The translations under genes and the position numbers were made by a program. Source: Callipepla californica brunnescens (Eukaryota; Chordata; Aves; Galliformes; Odontophoridae). Taken from it: a DNA stretch of 64,000 nucleotides. The stretch lies in assembly GCA_023055505.1 (NCBI GenBank), contig JALIRH010000006.1, positions 25,703,105-25,767,104 of the forward strand, given 5' to 3'. Positions 12,831 through 24,702 of this stretch are shown here, in pieces (within the stretch, counting starts at the first letter, position 1; the number at the start of each line of letters is the position of its first letter). Under the pieces are notes generated by a model. It was not told the origin of the DNA, did no database searches, and was given only the letters and a program-made list of their open reading frames with translations.

Positions 12831-15800
12831 AGACTTTGCTTTCTACCTGTGTGTTTCATGACCTGCCCAGCAGGCACCTGTGTAGGTCTTCATCTTTCCC
12901 TGGAGGGAATTCCATTCTGGACAGTGCTGTTTACTGACTTAGTATGTCATGAACAGAAATTCTCCTTTCTGTTTCTTTCTATCAGAGAAAGAAGTCTATT
13001 GATGATGTAAGGGCCTTTCTTAAGGTTCATCAAGAATTTGAACTCCCAAGTTTGAGACTTAAAGTGGAGACTGTACCACAAGCTGCTTGTAGGGACGCTT
13101 CAGGCCCATCAGTATGTAGAAGGTTCTCTGGAAAGATAAACAGTCAAGCTTATCACTTTTGATGTCATCACCATGAAATGATCCAGGAGAATTACATCTC
13201 CCCTAATTAGAAACTTAATGCCTAGCAGAGGGTGTAGCTTATTTGGCAGCGTCTGTAAGATGTCTAGGGAATTGCTTGTTCCATATTTAATAGCTTTGTG
13301 TTTTTCTTTGCAATTTCATCCTTGTAATCTGAAGTAACCAAAACACTAAAACTGTGATGGCATTTCACTAAGTGCAACTTTTTTAGAAAAAAAAAATCAA
13401 CCTAGAGAATTAAAGTCCCTTGAGATGGGATATTTACTATATTAAGATACACATTAAGGCCACAAACTCTTTGCCTCTTAAGACATGTGTAATAGCCATA
13501 ATGGATTTACTCTCAAACTATATTTGCTTCTTTTCCAGTAATTAAAAAATGAATCTCAAAATTTGGTAAATTAGCAGCCAGCACAATAAGTTTGTGTAAC
13601 GTTGCTGCCACATCGTTTTTTCCATATATTTCTCTGACGTTTGTCTCCTTTCTGCAAAAGGACATAATGAGCCATGAACTTTGGATTTAAATTTAAAATT
13701 GGTTTTAAAAGTCATCCCACTTTTGACACCCTGTGGAGGTACATTACCTGTTTCAGATAAATGGAGTTAGAGGGTACAGATAATAGATGACTTTATAAAA
13801 GATTATATTTACTGTTTTTATGCCTTGCAACAATAATAATTCTAATCAGATGCTCTACCCAAATTTGATTTTTAGTTTTATGTACAAGATGAGCTTTTAC
13901 AATAGTTGAAACATTTTACTGTGCTGCTTGCAGGGTAAGTTGCTTGCAAGAAGCAGGTTGAAGGTTAAGTGTTTTGTCACTTGAATTTGTTCTGCAAAAT
14001 TGGCAGCTTTATATTTATATATATAGTTGGTGTATTACTGCTGAATGTTTGGAATGAAATAGTAGATTTCTTTGGCTCTGGAATCTAAGGATGGAAATTT
14101 GTTTGGCACATAAAAGCAAAAAGTTCAGTTGCTACAGTACTAACTAGACTAAACACCCATAGTTCCTCTTCTGATTATTATGAAATGCGTATTGAACTCT
14201 ATTTAGGTTTATTTGTAATTCATCCTTGAGGTATGCCAAGTTAAACTGGCAAATTAAGTTAAGTAGTGGTATGTTTGAGAAGAAAATATTTGTAGTTTTC
14301 ACAACCTTTCATGCATGAAGAGCAGGAAAAGAAAATTGGTAATACAGACACTATTTTTAATAACTTTTTTGGTTGCTAAAGCTAGAAGTAGGATAACAAC
14401 GTTTGTAGCAATGTAGTAACTCTTTTTTTTTTTTTTTTTTTTAAATCTGACCTAGAAAGCCAAGCTCTCCTGAAGAAGGAATTCCTGTCAGTTTAATGTC
14501 TTCCTTTTATGAGATTGAACAATATTAATTCTATTTTAGATGTTCTGGATATGCTTTGTGCAAATAGACCATAACTATCCCACAGGTTGTTTTTGCTTTG
14601 TATGGGTCAGTACCTTTTTCTGCTTGCATCCTAGCGTAATAATCAGCAGCAATATGCCTTTTTAATGTCCTTTTGTGCTTGTGCAACGTACCTGAGACAG
14701 CAGTTGGAAGTCATGATTTCATCTAACTGGGTAATTTATGCATGTATGCACTGCAGGACTGGAGACAAGTATTCATTTTCACTTTTCCTAAATTGGTAAA
14801 TAATAAATCACTAACATTTTTAACTTCCTTGCCACATGTGTGGAGTTGTTTGGTTGTTGGTTTTTTTTTAATTGGTTGTGTTTGTTTCATGAAGAGTAAA
14901 AAGTGGAGCTATTTATGGAATGTTTAAATTTATGGGAAAAGATGACAGTAGTCACCTTCTCTTTTTGATAGATGATGAGTTAGGGATTTTCAATATTTAG
15001 TCATCAGATCTGCGGATATCATTCAATGTCCGTGGTGGGAGCTTGCAAAATCTGGAGGCTGCAGTTGCTGTTTATAGACTTATTCTACTAAACATGATTC
15101 AGGCTTCTGGCTTGAATTAGCTGTTGAGCTTTGGAGAAATGGCTGAAGCTTGGGTGGCTTTGAATGTTGAGTTGCAGCATTCTGCTGCTGACAATATTAA
15201 GGAAGTGCTATTGTTTTTTCTTTACATGAACACCATATGCTATCAACTACCATAGCTTAAAGGCAAATACATCCCTTGCTAAAGCTCTCCAGGTTGTACA
15301 TCTAGTAATACTCGCTTTCAGGTGGGAAAGAAAACTGAGGGTAGTGTTGGATAACTTTCTTATCTTCACAAGTCAACTCCTTTAGTCCTTTGAGACACTG
15401 AATTTATTTCTGTTATTTCTTGTGTTATCATACTATGAGAATGACATTCCCTCAACTTTACATGAATTTGTAATGCAGATATATAAAACTAAACTACAAT
15501 AGCATTTAGTGTTCAATTAGGCTGTATTGCAGAGTCTTATTCTTGCTTTCTAATATTGTATTCTATGTTAGCAGTAGAAACTGGCATTATTGATACATTC
15601 CATTCCTTTTAGATTATACATTTTTTTTTCCAGTTTTAGCAAATTTAATGCAAACAGAACAAACGAATTCAAGCATATGAAAATGATTTGTAGCAAATCT
15701 TAGAGTAAGCTGGATAAAGGTAATGGAATACAAGATTCGTTTCCTATAGCATTGTAAACCAACACCGTCCCTGACAGCAGGCTATTATATGTGGGTGCCA

Positions 15801-17748
15801 TGTCACGTGTGTGAACGAAGAAAAAATATTGTATACTTTTATGTGTGGTATACTAAAGCTGTTGGACATAAATAGAATGTTGCTGCAGATCTGTAAAACT
15901 AAATCTGAAATTTATTTGCATGTGAATGCCACCAAAGCCCTTTAAGAACTTTTCATCTCTCTTGGAGAAGTACACATTCTTTTATTTCCTTTTATATATT
16001 TATGCAACAAATTGTCTTGTAAAGATAAAATCATTTCAGTTTTGATTGGTGGTTTACAGTTATTTATTTTACAGTAATGATGATGGAAGAGGCATACAGC
16101 TCTCAGTGAAAATTCTCACATTGCTGGTCCTTCTTGGGCTGTCAGGGTGATAAAGCTATATATGTTGTGCCCAGAGTCAACTGGTACTAATTTCTACAAA
16201 ACACAGCAGCTGTATGGTTGGGGAGGAAAAAGAATATCAAAATATGGTGTAATTTACGAGAACTAATTAAAAATCTTGATGAGTTTGGAATCTTCCTGAT
16301 CAAAGGCCAGGAAAGCAGGAAGGAAGTGGTGCTGCTGTCGTTAATAATTGCTCTCTGAGCCCTTGAGAGCTCAGAATCATCTTGTACCCTGTAGCCTGAG
16401 CATTTTCCTGATGACCATGTTAAGACTAATGATAGGATGTCACTCTGTTTTATCAAAGCTAATCCTTAATTGGGTAGATACAATTTAGAATGCAAACAAG
16501 TGTCTTAAATTATAGACTTAGGAGTAAAATTTAGTTTCTATTAGTGAATTAAACAAAGATGGTGTAAAAACTTCCAATGTTTATTTAAAAAAAAAAAAAT
16601 TTCTCATGAATGACAACTGTCAAATGAATATATTTAAAAATATTAGTAATGCAAAAGCCCTGGTAACGCATATGGAGCCAGAAATGCAAAATTATAAACA
16701 GAATACTTCAAAGTATTTTTGCACACTTTTGGCACATTCTATTTTGATTTTCTAAAGCAAAATGCATACATTTCTAGAATTACATTTTTTTCCTGTCCAC
16801 TATAGTGGACAGAAGTAGTTTAATATTAATCTTCTTACATGAGGAGCAATTGCATTAAGGTAACTTGACACATGTTTTGGGGAGGAACTGTTCAACTACT
16901 GGAAGTGCCTTTGCTTTTCTTCCTGGCTAAATCCCAAGTCTTTCAAGCATGTGGAACTATTTAGCAAAAAATATGTAATTATCTAACAGATCTGTCTTTG
17001 CCACCTTGAACATTATTTCTTGTGGCAGGATAAGTGAAACCTCATGTTTAGATTTTCTTTATTTGATCTTCTGCTGTATTGGCAGGAGATTACAAAAGAG
17101 GGGAAAAAAAAAGACTCTATTAAAATATGAGTTGATTTGAGCTTACTCTAATAAGAATTTGAGTATTCTTGGTGAGATGTGGCACAAACTTCTAATTGAA
17201 ATTTTATACTAAAGAAACCAAAAACCATTTATCCTGGTAAGGCCCTGAACAGTCTATGGAATCATAAAAACAAATTTAATATCTTGCAGGTGTTCACAAA
17301 CAAATGTATGCACATTGTAGCACTTGAAATAAAGCTGAAATGAAATTTTGACTCTTAGCTCGTTTCCGTTTTTCATTTCTTTGTGGAAGCCCAATACAGT
17401 GAATGCTAATTCTCCATTACAGTCTGTGTTCTGTGGGTAGCTATCCTTACCAATGTTGTGGCCATATCTGTAAAGAAGACTTTCTACAGCACAAGAAATA
17501 TGCTGTCAAAATTAATTCAGTATGCTCCTGGTCAAATGTCTTCCAATTTCTGTTAATTAAATTACTTAAAGTTCTTTCAAATCTGAGTTTTCTGGTTCAG
17601 CTTATTCATTTCTCATAAAACCAGCTATAACATAGCTGAATGGCTCTTTCAGCAGGGTCTGGATCTGGGACTGATCTTGTCCTCTGTGATTAGTGCCCCA
17701 GCTGAGAACCTGACTTCTAATTTCAACTTTCAGATTTAGGAAACTTCT

Positions 17749-17772
17749 TTTTTTTTTTTTTTTTTTTTTTTT
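17749..17772. repeat. Long poly(T) tract
   Basis: A run of about 24 T is one of the longest homopolymers in the window. Comparable T runs occur at 14422-14442, 23149-23167 and 57054-57075. No CR1-type tail or SINE body is attached to them. Confidence 0.85.
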
Positions 17773-17959
17773 AATTCTTTTATATGATACAAAATTTTCA
17801 ACAGGAAGGATGATAGGTATTACCTCAACTTGGACTTACTTCCACTGAAGTGAAAGGAGTTGGGATTCATCTGTAGCAAAGTGAGAAGTGTGAAACTTCA
17901 GTATATTATGTGCAGATACTAAAATGGGATAGATAATTTGTTACAGATGCATGTGTGTA

Positions 17960-19263
17960 TATGTGTGTTGCTTTGAAATTAATGCCTCCTATTTGTTTCA
18001 TGGAAAAATAGAACAGATATAAAGAGCATAACAATTTGATAGAGCAAATTCTCAGGTACAGAACACAATTTTCACCACTAGCTATGCATTTTCTTCAGTG
18101 ATTAATAAGAGTCTGCATGCTACTTGTCTGAAAAAAACATACAAACATAAAGAGAAAGCCCCAGCCCGCCAAAGCTGCACCACTGGAGATGACCCAGATT
18201 CACAGCTGCTATGATTACATCATTGATAGACTGTGTGGGCAACATTTTCCTATCTTTTATTTTTCCAAACAGATGGAAGTCAGAAGGTACCAAAGCCAGA
18301 CTATACAGTGGATGTGGTAGGATAATTCAGCCAAAATTGGCACTGTGCTCTGTGGTCTTCAAACTGGTATGAAGCGTGGTGTAATCGTGTTGTATGAGTA
18401 AGGTTGCCTTCTTCTCTAGCCTGACTCTGGAAGTTTAAACCTTTAGCTCAGTCAGCATCATAACGTAGGGCTCAGAGTCGATAGTTTGGGTTCCAGAAAA
18501 CCCAGAAGGATCATGCATTTCCCATCCCAGAAGACAGTACATATCACTTTACCCACTGAGGCTGTGTCTCAGACTTCCTCTTTGACAGAGAATTCACACA
18601 TGGCCATTTCATGGGCTGCTGTTCTGAGCCTGGCTCATAGTGTTGATGCCGTGTCTCATCACTGGCAATTATGTGATCCAGGCAACTGTCACCTTCATCT
18701 TTGGTTCAATAGATCCAGACAAACTTACATACGGTGTTCTTTATGTTCTTCTGTGAATGTCTGTGGAACTTTTTATGTTACAACATTGCCATCATCATTT
18801 CCAATGCACTGAAGTTATGTTTTGTACAAAATTCCTGGTTGTAATCTGCTGATCTGTGCAGATGGGCTGCTTGAGATGTCTTGACTTCATGGTGTGACAG
18901 CTGTGTGTGGCCATCCAGAATGTGGCTCATCTTTCATGTCAATATTGCTATGGCAGAAACACACCACCCACTGCCTCACTGTGCTGACATCTGCTGCTTG
19001 ATCTCCATAAACATCAGCAAGTGTCAATGAGTGTGAATGGGTGCAATTTTTTCCTTACAGAGAAATTAAATTTTACCCATTTGCTTCATGCAAACTTCCA
19101 TATCAGACATCATTCTGTCAGGGTGCCCCTCTGCGTGGCAGCAAAATGTCACTGAATATGGGTGGGGAAGTTCAACATCTGCTGCCATATCACCAACATC
19201 TGCCTCTGAGGTTGTGAACCAGCATAATAAATTAGAGACATTACTTCCAGAGCAGCCCCTGTG
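17960..19263 (-). mobile_element. Mariner DNA transposon, Galluhop-like, with both inverted repeats
   Basis: The left end reads TTGCTTTGAAATTAATGCCT (from 17968). The right end (19228-19256), read in reverse complement, is CTGCTCTGGAAGTAATGTCT, a matching terminal inverted repeat. A TA dinucleotide lies at each presumed boundary (17958-17959 and 19264-19265), as expected for mariner target-site duplication. The length of about 1.3 kb is right for a complete mariner. Between the ends the - strand holds a broken transposase (listed separately). This element family is known from chicken as Galluhop (Mariner1_GG). The element lies in AHR intron 2, opposite to the gene. It is too mutated to move by itself. 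Confidence 0.85.
18270..19125 (-). pseudogene. Mariner transposase pseudogene
   Basis: The N-terminal part is visible on the - strand around 18890-19125. It includes segments resembling the paired-like helix-turn-helix of mariner (DVYGDQAADVSTVRQWV in patched frames, then a DMKDEPHSGWP-like block and TAVTP). Near 18270-18317 the - strand shows a degenerate form of the conserved HPPYSPDLAPSDFHLF motif. The Asp before PheHis survives (codon at 18279-18281), but the PD of YSPD is lost. Stops and frameshifts occur throughout; for example the HDN-like catalytic site near 18374-18396 appears disrupted. No intact protein can be made. Confidence 0.75.
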
Positions 19264-21706
19264 TAAGTATGTGTGCATGTGTATATCTATCTATATTTTA
19301 TAAAGCAAAACAATCCCTGCATGTTTACTCCAGTTTTCAAGTTGAATTTGAAATGATTGAGAATCTGGAAGATCTGAGAAAGAGCTGTCATTCAGCACAG
19401 AAAATCAAGTAAAGACTCACAGATATAGTTGGAACAGGTGTAGAGAAGTCCTGGAGAGCATGTATTTCAGTGAGAACTCTGTTTTTTCATGTTTAGCTTT
19501 GCAAAGTGGAGGTTAAGTGGCTGTGATTGCTGTCTGTGAACACACCGGGTAGGATAATGCTGAGGAGTGAGCAGAAATATTTTAGTTAATGAGAACAATT
19601 GTCATAGTGAGACATAGAAATAAGTTGGACATGATAAAATGTGCGCTGGTGTTTTGAAGGTTCCTTAAAGCAAAATAAGTCTTACTGTAATCTCAGGAAA
19701 AAGAGGAGGCACTAGCAGTTCTTAAAATCCTGCTTGATATCTGTTAGAATTATGTGGTTACTAGAAGTTCCTTTGCAGTTTTAAATTTCTTCAGCAGTGA
19801 CTGAAAATGTTGCTGTCTCCATTAAGGCACTGTGCCTTTCAGCTTAACTTTCTAAGGGTACTTCAACTACAGTGAAGTCTGAAAATGTGTCCATTTCTTT
19901 TCAAGAGGAAATGGTAATTACTTACAGCCTTTCAGATGTCTATCAGTTTTCTTAGAAATCTAAATATGGGGAGTTCCCAAACAAGAATGGAGCATGTGAA
20001 ATGAATAGACAGCGAAACTGTGTATTTGTTCCTCTAACAAATGCTCATGTGTTCTGTAAATCTATGCAGTAATGTTCTGTGGAAATGAATGGAAATCCCT
20101 TTTCAGTTGAGACGTTGCATATTATGAGCTGAAACTTCAGTGTGCTGCAACAATGTATGGGTACGTTCTCAGCAAGGTTCAGTTCTAGAAAGGTCCACTG
20201 TGCTGGCAGATTCTCACCGTAAGTTATATTTCTAAATAGTTTTAAATAAATAAATAAAACCCTATGCAAGTCCATGCAGGTTGTATAGTTCTTACAGAGA
20301 ATGGAACTTAGACAAGAAACTGAAATCTTTCACTAGAAATCTGAGATAGGATCTCATCCTTTGTTCTTGTGTGGTTGGCCTTCAGGGCAATCTACTCAAG
20401 GCAGTAACTTTCTTTGTTTATGTGAATCATTGGAGCAATTAAATGTGATGCTTAACGATTACTGTTCAAGTATCTGTCTTGACTTCTCAGGCTATGTATT
20501 AACAGCAATTCCTACCCTGATTCACCAGGCCATTTTATTGATAATATTTTGATGTTTTGACAAAGATGAATGTTGTTTCAATTTGGAACGAAGATACTGA
20601 GATAATTTTTTGTTGTCCTTGGTATAGTGTTTGCTATGAAAGGGTGTGGAATTAGCGGGGACAGAGCCTTAAATAGACTGATTATTTAAAATCATAAGTA
20701 AAGCTCTAGTTTTAAATCTTTTTAGTTTTAAATCTTAAAATCATAAAAGGTGTTTAAAATATTATTAAGGCAAAGAAGAGTTTTGTGTATCAGAACTTCT
20801 GAAGTGTCCAGTAGGTCACTGAGCAAACTGAACTTTTGCATTATCTTAGCTATGGCTGTGTCCACATGCTTCATGTTCAATTCGTTAGTTGCCTTTCTGG
20901 AAGGCCAGTGTATAAGTCCTCTGGCAGTTAAGCACATGTTAAAACTCAAAGTGTAAATTTTAGTAAAAATCCCTCCGGTGTTAGAATACATAAAAGACCT
21001 TTGCAAGGCAGTTATGTTCTGTGCTTTTTTCTTTTATCAGGCCACTACTCTCTGGGAAGGGAGATCTTTCCAGTGCTGCCTTGGGCAGGCCTCACATGCC
21101 TTTGGGGAAGAGCAGGTGACAGGAGGCAACGGACCGGTTCGCCTCAATTCCTCCTTACAGAATTCAGATGCTCTGTTGCAGGTCTCTTATGCACAGGGCT
21201 CCTCACCTCCACCTCCTTCCCTCTTCCTTCTTCAGGATCATGATGAAAAGGACGCCGTTTTCTGTTATGTCACAGTCTAACCCTTAACTGCAATCTATAC
21301 AACACTCACTGTTGGTAATTCTGCTTTCTGATACTTGATTAAAAAAAAACTAGTTTTCTGTCCTGTGAAAACAGTCTTGTGAAAACAGAAATACCATTCC
21401 AACAACACTGTGTTATCTCATATAAATTTCATATGAAGCACTATAATCTCTCTCCAAGGTTCCCAATTTTAGAATCTGACCTTCTGGATCTTTCCTGTAT
21501 TTATCCTTGCAGCGTTGCTGTAGTCAGAGGTGCTCTGATTCTTATTTTCTAGTTAAGGAAATGAAGCATGCGGAGCCTGTATAACTTCCACCACGTTGCA
21601 CAGGAAGGCTCTGTCAGACCACAAACCCGTCCAGCCTCTCAACTTCTTTACATATTTTTGATAAATTCCTCATTGTCATCAGCCTGTCTTCTGTCATTCA
21701 CACGTG

Positions 21707-21730
21707 CGCACACACACACACACACACACG
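21707..21730. repeat. CA microsatellite
   Basis: About ten CA units lie within GCGCACAC...CACACG. It is intronic. Confidence 0.9.
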
Positions 21731-23718
21731 CTTGTCCAGAGTATATGATACGAGTTAACTTATACTTCTGTATTGTCTTTAACAGTGTCATAAAAGCATC
21801 TGTAAACATGTGAAAAATGCACTGGATATAAGTACACTGAAAACCTGCCCAAACCAAAAGATTCTCTCCTCTTGCTCATTTTTTGATAATTAAACTGCCT
21901 TAAAATGCTGTCTTAATATTGCCAAAGGTTAGTTTTGGAAACCACACCTTTCTGTTGCATTTAAAACATCACCCTGTAAGGTTATTTTAGTCTGCAATGT
22001 TTCTCCAACACAACAATGGAAATCCAGCATCTTATCATTTTTTTGGTTTGGGAAGCTGCTGTATGTGAAACTCTTCTCAAATACACTGGGAAGGTAAGGC
22101 GTGCTCCTGCCCAGCTCTCTGCCTGTAGCTTTTCAGCTTTCCATCCGGGAGTGAGCTTACAGTTCTCTCCTAATAGGCTTCTTGCAGGTTAGAAAAGAAC
22201 ACAAGGGAGAGCAGAAGCTTTATAATAGAGAAATTCCCATATTGCAGGTGTTATTAAGCAGGAGTTTATGGCTTTATTCTTCCTGCTGTTTGATATTTAC
22301 CTATGTAGTTATGCACTTGACAGAACAATGGCTTCTCAGTACAACCAACCATTAAAATATATCTTTTATTTTAAATGAGTTTTATAGTAGTTCAGTAAAC
22401 ATGTAACTTTGCTTATAGTAAAACAGCAAGTAAGTTATGGACTTGTTGGTTTGCCTAATAAAACCTTAAGACCTCCCAAAATGTTGTTTTGCATTTGTAT
22501 GAACTCTTTCTGCAGATATGCCATTTAATGAAATTATTTAAATGATATAAAATATTTAGATGAAAATCTTATTTTACAGATACAGTATGCACCCTAATAT
22601 GTATCCAAGTACAGCATATGAATAGTAGACTAAAAATGGGGATTAAAATATTAATGTAACAGTATTCCTGGATAAGAAGGTTTACGAGCAGAGTATACAG
22701 AAGGGTTTTAAAACCTTGTGGAAGGTTTTTCTGCTTCTGTTTGTTGTTTATGTTCTTAAATTTTATCAAGCATCAGTATATTTTTTATATAAAACTGTAA
22801 GCTCGCGGTCTCGTGAATAATCTTGTGATCCAAAACTGTAATTTCTGGGAAATTCACGGCTCCCTTTGAGTCTTGGCCAGTGAAATTTGATATAAGTTTA
22901 GACAGGAAAAAATGGTGACAGTCTTGCCAACTTTTTGTCTGTTATGATTTATAGCTCTAAACATTAGAAACGTATCCTTGTCATAGATCTGGAAATCAAG
23001 TAGCACTGGTCTGAACTCACAGAGGTGTCAGTTTTGAAAGGGCAAGCAACAGACTTCCTCATGCTAAAAATATCTTTTGTGATAAATTATTTAAGCCTGG
23101 TGTTTGATCACAGAGAAATGGAAAATAGTATTTTTGCCCTGTGGACCTTTTTTTTTTTTTTTTTTTTGTATAATGAGGGAAATCTTAAGTCATTTTAAAA
23201 TTAGATTGTTAGTTTAATCTGAAATATCCCCAACTTGAAAACCATTAGAATTTATGATGAAGAAAATGTTATGTGCTGTCTTTATTCCTCTTGTATATTG
23301 ATTAGATATTGATTACAATGAAGAGAATATTTTAGACTCCTGCAGCGATTCAAGTAATGTGTGTTGCTTTTTCACTTTTCTGTTGCTGAGTGTAAAATAT
23401 GTATGAAGACTTGTCTGAAGGGTAAGTACAGAGGCCCCTTGGGAACTTCTGTATCTGTACCTTTAGTACCTTCAGTGCAACACTGGCAAAATATTTACTG
23501 TTTTTTTGTTGTTTCCTATGCTTGTTTTCATTGATGTTTCACAGAACATTCAAGGGCAATTCTTAGTAGAACCTTTGTTTTGAAATCTTTATTCTGATAA
23601 TACTGAAGTTTAAGTCGTTCTGTTTAGAGTAGCAAACAAATAAAGCTTTATTTTATAGTTGCTTTGGTTGCAACCCCTAAATGTTCCTTTTGTGTTCAGG
23701 CACTTCTAATGCTACTTT

Positions 23719-23737
23719 CAGAGAGAGAGAGAGAGAA
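23719..23737. repeat. GA dinucleotide repeat, short
   Basis: Eight or so AG units occur in intron 2, ending GAAAGAT. Confidence 0.8.
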
Positions 23738-24656
23738 AGATATTAACTTTCCTAGCTTAAGCGGCTTGGAGTAAACACTACATTTCTTCCTCCCTAAAAG
23801 AAAATTTATTGTGGCCTCAGATGTCCTCACAGATGGTTAGGCTTGTGCTCTGTCTGCTGTATCTGACTGTACTACTGATGAGTATGCATTTTACTTGGGT
23901 TGAATTGTGGTTAGACTAGAAGGTTCTGGATGACTGGAACTTCAGAAGTGCACGTGTGTAGGACTGTCATCATTTAAACAGTTCATTTGCGGTACCCAGT
24001 AACTCCAATTTGAGACACTGGCACAAAACTGAATTGAAGGCTAGAAATTTGTGATTTCTAGAGATTTTTTTGCATCAGTAGGCAGTTAGTATCTGTACCA
24101 CAGTAGCTGTAAGCAGTTGGATATTCCCAGGGCCTGGACTCTCTGTCCTCTTACTTTTTACTCTGTTCTGTTTCTTCTTTTTTTCCTTTTCTTTCTCACT
24201 TCAGTTCTCATTAAAACTTGTTCTAGTACACATGCTATTCCCTCTCATTTTTTTCCTTCACCAGCCATAACCTGCTAATATTTACTTGAAAGTTTTCCCA
24301 GTGACATGGTTTGTCTTCTTGTGATAGTTGCCTTGTGGTGTTGCCTCTCTCTTGAGCTGGGAATGATTTCCTGGAGGCCACTAAAGAAGTATATGTCTCA
24401 CATGGCTCATAGGTTCTTTCAGTTGCTTATCCTAAATATGTGGACATCCTTATGTTTCTTAAAATTAGCTTAAGATATGCTCAGGAATCAAAGCACATTG
24501 TCCTCTGAGTTCGAAGATTTTCTATCACCATTTTTTTTTTTAACTTGAATTTAAACTTTTTTAGGAAAATATCAAAATATATACAGCTCCTGAATACTGA
24601 TGTTTTCTTGTTTTAAGATGTATCTGTTAAAAATTGAGCCCATTATTGTCTTAATC

Positions 24657-24702
24657 ATGAAATCACAGAATGAGCAAGGCTGGAAAAGATCTCCAAGGTT
24701 TA
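24657..24702 (-). mobile_element. Possible CR1 3'-end scrap
   Basis: A short stretch reading AAATCACAGAATGAGCAAGG then CTGGAAAAGATCTCCAAGG resembles the reversed 3' terminus of CR1. Sequence beyond about 24702 does not continue the match clearly, so this is only a remnant. Confidence 0.45.

Noticed and set aside
20978..21280. 100-residue frame in a more GC-rich part of intron 2, considered as the missing bHLH exon
   Set aside because: Its residues show none of the AHR bHLH motifs in any frame.
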